Origin: an uncultured Erythrobacteraceae bacterium
Lineage (GTDB): Bacteria > Pseudomonadota > Alphaproteobacteria > Sphingomonadales > Sphingomonadaceae
Direction of reading: 5' to 3'
DNA length: 14,128 bases
Assembly (NCBI GenBank): GCA_950071875.1
Contig: CATMNW010000027.1
Location: forward strand, 1-14,128
Under the pieces are notes generated by a model. The model was not told where the DNA came from, ran no database searches, and saw only the letters and a list, made by a program, of their open reading frames with translations. Made by a program: the position numbers and the translations under genes. Positions 6,484 through 13,265 of the stretch are shown here, piece by piece (positions within the stretch are counted from its first letter, which is position 1; the number at the start of each line of letters is the position of its first letter).

Positions 6484-7593
6484 ATGCGCAAGCGCTGGTT
6501 CGACGGAGTGGTGGTAGTGGCCAGCTGGTCGCTGGTTGCCGTGCCGGCTGTCATGCTGCTGCGCGGCACCACGCACCAGATCGAGCAATGGCTCGTGATT
6601 GCCACCATCGCACCCTTGCTCGGCCTGCTCAGCCAGCACTACGCCATTTCCATGCGACTGGAAAAACGGAACCGCTCGCTCACGGACAAGCTTACCCAGC
6701 TCGAACTGACCGAAGAACTGGCCGGCGTCGGGCGATGGAGCATCGACATGTCCACGCTCGAGCATCGTTGGTCGGAAGAAGTCTGTCGCCTTCTTGGTAT
6801 TGAATCCAGCTGCACCCCGGACAGGAAAACACTTTCACGACATTTGCCGAATGGGCTGCGCCAGTTGCATCTCGCGCTGGAAGCGCATTCCGAAGATCGT
6901 GAACCGTATGCGATCGAATTCGAAGTCGAACACGTGGAGCACGGCACACGCATCCTGCGCGCCCGTGCCCGGAACGAATACGACATGAGAAACGAGATAG
7001 CGCAGGTTTTCATGGTGGTGCGCGATATTTCGGACGAATATTCGCTGGTCGAAACAATCGAGCGCGAACGCATAGCAGCCGAAGCGCGCGCGCAAGAAGC
7101 GACCAGGCTTGCCAATACCGACCCCCTGACCGGTCTGAGCAACCGGCGGATGGCGATGCAGGAGCTCGATCGGGCAATCTTCGAAAGCCGTACCTCGGGG
7201 CAGACTGTGTCGCTCGTTGTATTCGATATCGATCACTTCAAGGAAGTGAACGACAAGCACGGGCACCAGACTGGCGACAAGGTGATTGCTGCTGTCGCGG
7301 GTATCGCCAAACGGCGCGCGCGTGAGAATGACGTGGTATCTCGGATCGGTGGCGAGGAATTTACCTGGCTAATCCCCGCTGTCGACGCAACGCGCGTGGC
7401 GAAGTTATCGGAGCAGCTCCGGCTTGCGGTTCAGATGGAAACCATTTCCGCCCCACTACCGTCCGTAACGGTAAGCATTGGCCACGCCACCCTGGAGCCC
7501 GGGGATACCAGTCTCTTGCTGTTCTCCCGGGCGGATGAGGCGCTTTACAAGGCCAAGCGGGCCGGACGCAATCGCGTGGCACTAGCCGCCTGA
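6484..7593 (+). CDS. Membrane-bound PAS-GGDEF diguanylate cyclase
   Basis: A 369-residue sensor enzyme predicted to make cyclic di-GMP from two GTP. It has two membrane helices (about 7-26 and 36-56) joined by a short loop. A PAS-like domain follows (about 78-185: LAGVGRWSIDMS, strand IEFEVEH, ending VFMVVRDISDE), then a coiled segment about 186-212. The GGDEF domain (about 210-369) carries TDPLTGLSNRR, FDIDHFKEVND and the active-site GGEEF at 289-293. The inhibitory I-site RxxD is intact (Arg280-Asp283), five residues before GGEEF, so product inhibition is expected. No EAL domain is present. In-frame starts at TTG 6439 and ATG 6448 exist, but ATG 6484 has GGAGG 4 bases upstream and begins at the first membrane helix. 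The PAS ligand is unknown. It lies 76 bases after aroG and may be separately transcribed. Confidence 0.9.
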   Translation: MRKRWFDGVVVVASWSLVAVPAVMLLRGTTHQIEQWLVIATIAPLLGLLSQHYAISMRLEKRNRSLTDKLTQLELTEELAGVGRWSIDMSTLEHRWSEEVCRLLGIESSCTPDRKTLSRHLPNGLRQLHLALEAHSEDREPYAIEFEVEHVEHGTRILRARARNEYDMRNEIAQVFMVVRDISDEYSLVETIERERIAAEARAQEATRLANTDPLTGLSNRRMAMQELDRAIFESRTSGQTVSLVVFDIDHFKEVNDKHGHQTGDKVIAAVAGIAKRRARENDVVSRIGGEEFTWLIPAVDATRVAKLSEQLRLAVQMETISAPLPSVTVSIGHATLEPGDTSLLLFSRADEALYKAKRAGRNRVALAA

Positions 7594-7597
7594 AGTC

Positions 7598-7624
7598 TTG
7601 GCAGTTCGCCAAAATTGATTGTTT
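7598..7624 (+). terminator. Possible terminator of the diguanylate cyclase gene
   Basis: TTGGC 7598-7602 pairs with GCCAA 7608-7612 around AGTTC, starting 4 bases after the stop codon, and is followed by the T-rich AATTGATTGTTT. The stem is short and the T-run is interrupted, so strength is doubtful. The GCCAA half also belongs to a repeated TTCGCCAA word. Confidence 0.4.
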
Positions 7625-7643
7625 CGCCAAGAGAAATTGCCAA
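7605..7643 (+). repeat. Repeated TTCGCCAA words upstream of egtB
   Basis: TTCGCCAA occurs at 7605-7612 and again at 7623-7630. A related ATTGCCAA lies at 7636-7643, and an inverted TTGGC at 7598-7602. Spacing of the exact copies is 18 bases. They lie 84-122 bases before the egtB start, where a transcription factor could bind. No known operator consensus is recognised. Confidence 0.3.
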
Positions 7644-7710
7644 ACGGCCTTCAAATCTGCAGCCCGATGCTCCATGTTCCGTAGCGGCTAACGCTTCCGG
7701 ATAGCTGCAA

Positions 7711-7719
7711 GGGGAGGGG
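7711..7719 (+). promoter_or_regulatory. Strong ribosome binding site of egtB
   Basis: The purine run GGGGAGGGG ends 7 bases before ATG 7727 and contains GGAGG at good distance. This fixes the egtB start and suggests efficient translation. Confidence 0.7.
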
Positions 7720-7726
7720 ACCAGCG

Positions 7727-8980
7727 ATGCCCCACGTTCAGCAACAGCATGATTTCGCCCTCGGGGAGGACCTTGAGCGGCGCTATGCGCAGGTTCGTTC
7801 CCTGTCACAGGCCTTGGCCGAACCGCTAAGCGATGCCGATGCGACTCTCCAGTCGATGGAAGATGCCAGCCCTGCGAAATGGCATCTCGCGCATACGACC
7901 TGGTTCTGGGAAACCTTCCTGCTGCGCGACCATGCGGGCGGATATGCCCTGTATGACGACGACTGGCCTTTTGTCTTCAATTCCTATTACGAAGCCGAAG
8001 GAGAACGAATAGCGCGGTTTTCCCGTGGATTACTCTCCCGGCCGACGTTGGAAGACATCCTTCACTGGCGATCGCATGTCGATGCAGCAATGGCCCCCTT
8101 GTTCGAGCGCGAGGATCTTGCGGCCCTGATCGAACTGGGTTTGAGCCATGAGCAGCAGCACCAGGAACTGCTGCTGACCGATATCAAGCACGCCCTGTTC
8201 CAGAATCCGCTCGGTGTAGCGATGTGGGAGGGAAGCGCGCATTCAGCGAATGTGTCGCCGAAAGGCTGGCACAGCCATCCCGGCGGAATTGCGCGCGTAG
8301 GCCATCAGGCGGACGGCTTCGCTTTCGATTGCGAAGGGCCCGCGCACCGTGTGTTGCTGGAACCATTTGCCATCGCATCGCGACTTGTGACGAATGGCGA
8401 ATGGGCGCAATTCATCGCCGAGGGGGGTTACGAAACAGCCAGCCTGTGGCTTTCTGACGGTTGGGCCTGGGTGAACGAGAACGCGGTACGTTGTCCACTG
8501 TACTGGCGCGAGGACGAGCATTTCACTCACTCCGGCTGGCAGCCCCGCGACGCAGATGCGCCGGTCACCCATATCTCCTATTTCGAGGCGGATGCTTTTA
8601 CCAGCTGGGCGGGTGCCCGCCTGCCTACCGAATTCGAATGGGAAGCGATTGCACGTGGCCAGGAAGGGCAAGGCCAGGCACATGATCCGCACGGTGGCAA
8701 CCAGTTGGACGAGGCTGCTGCGCCCTTGCCAGAGGGAAGCGACGGACTGTTCGGCGACTGCTGGCAATTCACCCGATCTGCATATCTGCCTTATCCACGT
8801 TTCGAACCGGCAGAAGGTGCTGTCGGCGAATACAATGGCAAGTTCATGAGCGGACAGTTTGTCCTTAAAGGCGCAAGCTGCGCCACTCCGCGCGGTCACT
8901 CGCGCGCCAGTTACCGCAATTTCTTCTATCCGCATCAGCGCTGGCAATTCACCGGTCTGCGGTTGGCAAAGGACACCTGA
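7727..8980 (+). CDS. egtB: Ergothioneine biosynthesis protein EgtB (iron-dependent sulfoxide synthase)
   Basis: A 417-residue non-haem iron enzyme that joins hercynine to a thiol donor with O2 to give the sulfoxide precursor of ergothioneine. An N-terminal DinB_2 helical bundle (about 15-165) supplies the three-histidine iron site: His56 in WHLAHTTWF, and His141 and His145 in HEQQHQELL. Spacing matches the mycobacterial His51/134/138 triad. A C-terminal formylglycine-generating-enzyme-like domain (about 190-417) contains VTNGEWAQFIAEGGY and the closing KGASCATPRGHSRASYRNFF and GLRLA blocks typical of EgtB. OvoA is less likely, as no methyltransferase domain is fused. Whether the thiol donor is gamma-glutamylcysteine or cysteine is not decidable here; egtA and egtC are absent from the window. 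Its TGA shares one base with the egtD ATG, so the two are co-translated. Confidence 0.94.
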   Translation: MPHVQQQHDFALGEDLERRYAQVRSLSQALAEPLSDADATLQSMEDASPAKWHLAHTTWFWETFLLRDHAGGYALYDDDWPFVFNSYYEAEGERIARFSRGLLSRPTLEDILHWRSHVDAAMAPLFEREDLAALIELGLSHEQQHQELLLTDIKHALFQNPLGVAMWEGSAHSANVSPKGWHSHPGGIARVGHQADGFAFDCEGPAHRVLLEPFAIASRLVTNGEWAQFIAEGGYETASLWLSDGWAWVNENAVRCPLYWREDEHFTHSGWQPRDADAPVTHISYFEADAFTSWAGARLPTEFEWEAIARGQEGQGQAHDPHGGNQLDEAAAPLPEGSDGLFGDCWQFTRSAYLPYPRFEPAEGAVGEYNGKFMSGQFVLKGASCATPRGHSRASYRNFFYPHQRWQFTGLRLAKDT

Positions 8981-9978
8981 TGAAAGCCGACAACGGGATA
9001 GCACTCGTCGATAGGGATGAGCAGGGCATCGACCGCGCCTTTCGCGCAGATGTGCTCGCCGGGTTGCGCCAGCAGCAAAAGGCCATCCCCGCACGCTGGT
9101 TCTATGACGAAGAAGGCTCGCGCCTTTTCGAACAGATCACGCAGGTTGCCGAATATTATCCGACGCGATCCGAGACGGAAATTCTGGAGAAGCGCGGCAC
9201 GGAGTTTGCCGATCGGATCGGCACAGGCAGGGCAGTCGTTGAATTTGGCTCGGGAAGTTCGGTCAAGACCCCACTTGTTCTCGGCGCAATCGATCCGGGC
9301 GCTTATGTCCCGCTCGATATTTCGGGCGATTTCCTGCGCGAGAGTGCGGCCGCGCTGGCCGAGAAATTTCCCGGACTTCCGGTTTATCCGGTAGAAGCCG
9401 ATTTCATGCGCCGCGTGCAGTTGCCCGACGAAGTTCTGCCATTGAAAAAGCTGGGGTTCTTCCCCGGGTCGACTATCGGGAACATGGTTCCGCGCACCGC
9501 AGTCGATTTGTTGCGTTCAATGCGTGCTACTTTGGGCGCCGACGATGGCGAGCGGCCGATGCTGCTAATCGGCATGGATCTTGTTAAAGACTCCGAGGTC
9601 CTCGAAGCCGCCTATGACGATGCGGACGGTGTCACCGCGGCTTTCAACAAGAACCTTGCCGTTCGGATCAATCGCGAACTTGGCGGCACAATCCCGCTTG
9701 ATGCGCTTGCCCACGAGGCGGTCTGGAACGATGATCTGGCTCGGGTCGAGATGCACCTGCGCGCCGAACGCGATATCACCTTCGAGGTTTCCGGCGAGCG
9801 TTTCTCGATGCGCGAAGGGCAAACGATCCACACAGAGAACAGCCACAAATTTACCCGGCGAAGCGCGAATACCTTGTTGCTGGCTGGTGGCTGGACGCCT
9901 GAAGCGCGATGGGTCGACAGTGGCAAACGGTTCTCCTTGATCCTCGCCCGGGCTACAGAACAGCGCGAAGCACCCTGA
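8980..9978 (+). CDS. egtD: L-histidine N-alpha-methyltransferase EgtD
   Basis: A 332-residue SAM-dependent enzyme that trimethylates histidine to hercynine, the first step of ergothioneine synthesis. Family blocks are all present: ARWFYDEEGSRLFEQIT (38-54), EYYPTRSE (58-65), the SAM loop VEFGSGSS (87-94), and FFPGSTIGN (160-168, with the histidine-binding Asn168). DLVKD (200-204), Tyr212 in AYDD, and IHTENSHKF (283-291, with Glu286 and Ser288) follow. These last residues correspond to the substrate-binding Tyr and Glu of the mycobacterial enzyme. Length is normal (about 320). The ATG overlaps the egtB stop as TGATG. With EgtB it gives the two committed steps; the final C-S lyase (EgtE) would have to be encoded elsewhere. 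Confidence 0.96.
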   Translation: MKADNGIALVDRDEQGIDRAFRADVLAGLRQQQKAIPARWFYDEEGSRLFEQITQVAEYYPTRSETEILEKRGTEFADRIGTGRAVVEFGSGSSVKTPLVLGAIDPGAYVPLDISGDFLRESAAALAEKFPGLPVYPVEADFMRRVQLPDEVLPLKKLGFFPGSTIGNMVPRTAVDLLRSMRATLGADDGERPMLLIGMDLVKDSEVLEAAYDDADGVTAAFNKNLAVRINRELGGTIPLDALAHEAVWNDDLARVEMHLRAERDITFEVSGERFSMREGQTIHTENSHKFTRRSANTLLLAGGWTPEARWVDSGKRFSLILARATEQREAP

Positions 9979-9997
9979 CTTATTTGCGCGGGTTCAT

Positions 9998-10018
9998 GGA
10001 CGCGCCATAAGCGCGTTC
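9998..10018 (+). terminator. GC-rich hairpin after egtD, probable terminator
   Basis: GGACGCGC 9998-10005 pairs with GCGCGTTC 10011-10018 (eight pairs, one G-T) around the loop CATAA, 20 bases after the egtD stop. The following CTATATTGCTGTT is T-rich but not a clean T-run. It could end the egtBD transcript, but it also abuts the candidate promoter of the next gene. Confidence 0.45.
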
Positions 10019-10024
10019 CTATAT
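10019..10024 (+). promoter_or_regulatory. Candidate -10 element for the aspartic protease gene
   Basis: CTATAT lies 7 bases before ATG 10032, so a start point at the usual distance would give an mRNA with almost no leader. No Shine-Dalgarno is visible before this ATG. No good -35 is found, and the region upstream forms the hairpin at 9998-10018. Tentative. Confidence 0.3.
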
Positions 10025-10031
10025 TGCTGTT

Positions 10032-10691
10032 ATGGAGCTCGAACCCGTTTTCAGTGCCGCTACCGACATGCTTCGCGCGATCCCGCGCAGCGAATTGCTG
10101 ATTGCGGCAATCGCCGCCATGGTGCTGGGGTGGATCGGTGCCGCGGTTGCCAAGCGATCGGCGCTGGGCGGCATCCTGCGCATTGCCAGCTCTCTCGCCC
10201 TGGGCTTGATCCTGTTGACTGTCGTGTTGCAGCTGTCGCGGTTCGATCCGCGCTTCGATGTCGCAGTCCCGCAAATCGGCCTTCCCGAGCAAGTGGTGGA
10301 TGGCGGGGAAACCCGCATCCCGTTATCGCCCGACGGCCATTTCTGGGTCCGTGCCAAGGTCAACGGCGTCGACGGCAATTTCATGATCGATACAGGTGCA
10401 ACGCTGACTGCGATCTCTGCACCTTTGGCGGAACGCGCCGGTCTCGAGCCGCGCCGTGGAGGCATTCCGATAATGCTGGGTACTGCCAACGGCACGGTGC
10501 AGGCCCACGTCGCGACGGTCGACAGCCTGACCTTCGGTAACGTCAATGCCAGCGGCACCGATGCGGCCGTTGCCGAAAGCTTTGGCGATTTCAACGTCAT
10601 CGGCATGAATGTCCTCGCCCGGCTCGGTTCGTGGCGGGTGGAGGACAATACGTTGATCCTCGTACCCAAAGCCGAAGATACGATTTCATGA
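10032..10691 (+). CDS. Membrane-anchored retropepsin-like (clan AA) aspartic protease family protein
   Basis: A 219-residue protein of the bacterial retroviral-type aspartic protease family whose signature is DTGA. The catalytic triad sequence is FMIDTGATLTAIS, with Asp120-Thr121-Gly122. Two hydrophobic segments (about 21-40 and 48-68) precede the protease domain (about 92-212), so the domain is tethered to the inner membrane and probably faces the periplasm. The hydrophobic-hydrophobic-Gly partner motif characteristic of the fold is seen in FNVIGMNVL near 187-195. Single-domain members act as dimers. Substrate is unknown. The start rests on the ATG at 10032; no Shine-Dalgarno is present. otsB follows after about 46 bases on the same strand, so co-transcription is possible but no functional link to trehalose is evident. 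Confidence 0.85.
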   Translation: MELEPVFSAATDMLRAIPRSELLIAAIAAMVLGWIGAAVAKRSALGGILRIASSLALGLILLTVVLQLSRFDPRFDVAVPQIGLPEQVVDGGETRIPLSPDGHFWVRAKVNGVDGNFMIDTGATLTAISAPLAERAGLEPRRGGIPIMLGTANGTVQAHVATVDSLTFGNVNASGTDAAVAESFGDFNVIGMNVLARLGSWRVEDNTLILVPKAEDTIS

Positions 10692-10737
10692 CAGCCGCTG
10701 TTTGACGCGAGGAATTCAGCCGCTATCGCATCGCGCG

Positions 10738-11481
10738 ATGGATGGCACCAGACTGCTCCCCGAACCGCCGCCAATGCGCGACCTGCTGTTGGGTGGAGCC
10801 TTGGCCCTTTTTCTCGATTTCGATGGTACGCTGGTGGATATCGCCCCGCGACCGGGAGATATCCAGGTCCCCGATGACCTGCGTTCTAAATTGCACGGGC
10901 TACGCGATGTTCTGGACGGGCGGCTAGCGCTGGTGAGCGGACGGGGTCTTGATGATCTGGCGTCACATCTCGGTAGAGTGGATATTGCACGCGCCGGATC
11001 CCATGGTGCGTCACGTTTCCTGGCTGATGGCAACCGGCTGGGCGAAGAGCCGCAGGGGTTGTCGCAAGCTGCAGTTTCCGAATTGAAGGCCTATGCCGAA
11101 GAGCATGGGCTCTTCTACGAGACGAAGGCTCATGGCGGTGCGCTCCATTTTCGCGGCCAGCCCGATAAGCGCGGCCCCACGCTATCCTTCGCCGAAAACT
11201 TTGCGTCTACCCGCGATTTGTGCGTCACGAGCGGGAAAGGGGTAGCCGAACTGGTCCGGCCAGGCGCGACAAAAGCGGGGGCGGTCGAAGCGTTCATGGC
11301 GATTGCGCCTTTCAAGGACAGCAAGCCGATCTTCATTGGGGACGACGTGACCGATGAAGACGGATTTGCCGCAGTCGAAGCGCTTGGCGGATTCGGCATA
11401 GCGGTGGGCGAGCGGAAGAGCGAGCGGGCACGATACAAGCTCGACAACGTTGCTGCGGTGCACCATTGGTTGGAGATATGA
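10738..11481 (+). CDS. otsB: Trehalose-6-phosphate phosphatase
   Basis: A 247-residue HAD-superfamily phosphatase that dephosphorylates trehalose-6-phosphate to trehalose. Motif I LFLDFDGTLVDIAP gives the nucleophile Asp27 and acid/base Asp29. Motif II is LALVSGR (63-69). Lys179 in GATKAGAV serves as motif III, and the magnesium-binding motif IV is GDDVTDEDGF (201-210). Length is normal (about 240-260). The start is uncertain: ATG 10738 gives a typical short N-terminus. TTG 10702 would add 12 residues without support, and ATG 10774 would lose 12. A GAGG lies at 10709-10712, too far from 10738 for a normal Shine-Dalgarno. The stop TGA overlaps the start region of the GH15 gene, so these are coupled. 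Confidence 0.93.
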   Translation: MDGTRLLPEPPPMRDLLLGGALALFLDFDGTLVDIAPRPGDIQVPDDLRSKLHGLRDVLDGRLALVSGRGLDDLASHLGRVDIARAGSHGASRFLADGNRLGEEPQGLSQAAVSELKAYAEEHGLFYETKAHGGALHFRGQPDKRGPTLSFAENFASTRDLCVTSGKGVAELVRPGATKAGAVEAFMAIAPFKDSKPIFIGDDVTDEDGFAAVEALGGFGIAVGERKSERARYKLDNVAAVHHWLEI

Positions 11482-13265
11482 TGCAGTCGGATCTTGAACT
11501 TTCCCCGATCGGAAATTGCCAGGTCAGCGCGCTGGTCGACCGGGAAGGCGGCTTCGTTTGGGGGTGTGTCCCCCGTGTGGATGGCGATCCGGTCTTCTGT
11601 TCCCTGCTTAACGGCGATGTGCGTGATCGCGGGATCTGGCGTTTCGAACTTGAAGGACAGGCCAAGGCCAGCCAGCGATACGACCGTAACACTGCAATTC
11701 TGATCACCCGGTTGGAGAGTGACGACGGGAGCGCGGTCGAGATCCACGATTTCGCGCCGCGATATGAAACCTCTGGCCGCATGTATCGTCCGGTCGCCTA
11801 TGCCCGGATCGTACGCCCCGTGGCTGGCGCCCCGCGTATGCGGGTCGTACTGGCTCCGATGCATGGTTATGGTGCCAATCTTTCTTCGACTACGAACGGC
11901 ACTAACCACGTCAGGTATCTGATTGGGCCGCAAGCGCTGCGCCTTTCCACCGATGCGCCGGTTGGCTACGTGCTGGAAGGTCGCAGCTATCGCGTCGAAA
12001 GCGACCAGCATTTCTTCTTGGGTCCGGATGAACCCTTCGTCGGTAATATCCGCAGCGAGGTGCGCCGGATGGAAGCGATGACGGCGCGCTACTGGCGGCA
12101 TTGGGTGCGAGGCCTGCATATCCCGCTGGAATGGCAGGAAGAGACGATACGCGCTGCCATCGCGCTCAAGCTTTGCCAGCACGAAGAAACCGGCGCTATC
12201 GTCGCGGCGCTGACCACTTCCATTCCCGAAGCCGCCAATAGCGAGCGGAACTGGGATTATCGCTATTGCTGGATCCGCGACAGTTATTACACGGTGCAGG
12301 CGCTGAACCGGCTGGGCGCACTGGATGTGCTGGAAAAGTATCTCGCCTATCTGCGGAACATCGTCGATCAGGCCCGTGGCGGGCAAATCCAGCCGCTCTA
12401 TTCGGTGATGGGAGAAACCGAACTCCACGAGTTCGAGGCCGATCACCTTGCCGGATATCGAGGAATGGGGCCGGTCCGCGTCGGCAATGCCGCATACAAG
12501 CAGGTTCAATACGACTGTTACGGCCAGATTGTCATGCCGACAGCACAGGCCTTTTTCGACACGCGTCTGCTTCGCATGGCAGACGAGCGCGATTTCGTGC
12601 ATCTGGAAGAGGTCGGCGAGGCGGCATGGGCCAAACATGACAAGCCTGATGCCGGCCTGTGGGAATTCCGCACGCGTCAGGAAGTGCATACATATTCCGC
12701 CGTCATGTGCTGGGCGGCATGCGACCGGCTTGCCAATGTCGCTGCACGCCTCGGAAAAGGCGACCGCGTGGTATTCTGGAAAGAGCGGGCCAATGCCATC
12801 CGGGCCAAGATCGAGAGCGAGGCCTGGAGCGAGGAGGGGCAGCATTATGGTGCCAGCTTCGAAAGCGATTACCTCGACGCAAGCCTGCTCCAGATGGTCG
12901 AATTGCGATATCTGAAACCAGACGAAGATCGGTTCCTGAAAACCTTTGCCGCCGTCGAACGCGATCTGCGGCGCGGCGATCACATGTTGCGTTATGCAGC
13001 AGAAGACGACTTCGGCGCGCCGGAAACGGCGTTCAATGTCTGCACGTTCTGGCTGATCGAGGCTCTCGGGCTTGTGGGTCGCCGCGAAGAAGCGCGCGAA
13101 ATCTTCAGTTCGATGCTCAGCCATACGACGCAATCGGGAATGCTCAGCGAAGATCTCGATTATGAGACCGGCGAACTTTGGGGGAACTTCCCCCAGACAT
13201 ACTCGCTGGTAGGTATAATCAACTGCGCCGGTCTCTTGAGCAAACCCTGGAGCGAAGTCCGCTGA
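11481..13265 (+). CDS. Glycoside hydrolase family 15 protein (glucoamylase/trehalase-like)
   Basis: A 594-residue GH15 enzyme. An N-terminal beta-sandwich domain (about 1-205) begins with the family-typical IGNCQVSALVDREGGFVWGC. An (alpha/alpha)6 catalytic barrel follows (about 215-590). Signature blocks are RNWDYRYCWIRDS (256-268), DAGLWEFRTRQEVHTYSAVMCW (391 onward) with the expected acid Glu395, and MLSEDLD with the expected base Glu557. The last is followed by TGELWGNFPQTYSLVGII. Family members split starch oligosaccharides (glucoamylase) or, in some actinobacterial lines, trehalose. Its place between otsB and otsA makes trehalose or a related glucoside plausible, but this is inference. 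Starts ATG 11478 and ATG 11481 are adjacent; 11481 is better spaced from GGAG (11472-11475). The otsB stop overlaps both. No signal peptide is seen, so it is likely cytoplasmic. Confidence 0.92.
   Translation: MQSDLELSPIGNCQVSALVDREGGFVWGCVPRVDGDPVFCSLLNGDVRDRGIWRFELEGQAKASQRYDRNTAILITRLESDDGSAVEIHDFAPRYETSGRMYRPVAYARIVRPVAGAPRMRVVLAPMHGYGANLSSTTNGTNHVRYLIGPQALRLSTDAPVGYVLEGRSYRVESDQHFFLGPDEPFVGNIRSEVRRMEAMTARYWRHWVRGLHIPLEWQEETIRAAIALKLCQHEETGAIVAALTTSIPEAANSERNWDYRYCWIRDSYYTVQALNRLGALDVLEKYLAYLRNIVDQARGGQIQPLYSVMGETELHEFEADHLAGYRGMGPVRVGNAAYKQVQYDCYGQIVMPTAQAFFDTRLLRMADERDFVHLEEVGEAAWAKHDKPDAGLWEFRTRQEVHTYSAVMCWAACDRLANVAARLGKGDRVVFWKERANAIRAKIESEAWSEEGQHYGASFESDYLDASLLQMVELRYLKPDEDRFLKTFAAVERDLRRGDHMLRYAAEDDFGAPETAFNVCTFWLIEALGLVGRREEAREIFSSMLSHTTQSGMLSEDLDYETGELWGNFPQTYSLVGIINCAGLLSKPWSEVR
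13249..13252 (+). promoter_or_regulatory. Ribosome binding site supporting a CTG start for otsA
   Basis: GGAG at 13249-13252 lies 9 bases before CTG 13262 within the end of the GH15 gene. No other Shine-Dalgarno serves an in-frame ATG, GTG or TTG near the otsA N-terminus. Confidence 0.5.

Noticed and set aside
11130..13133. 667-codon open frame on the minus strand across otsB and GH15
   Set aside because: It is antisense to two genes with clear family motifs. Its product has low-complexity mixed composition and no recognisable domain. Long antisense frames are expected in GC-rich genes with strong third-position bias.
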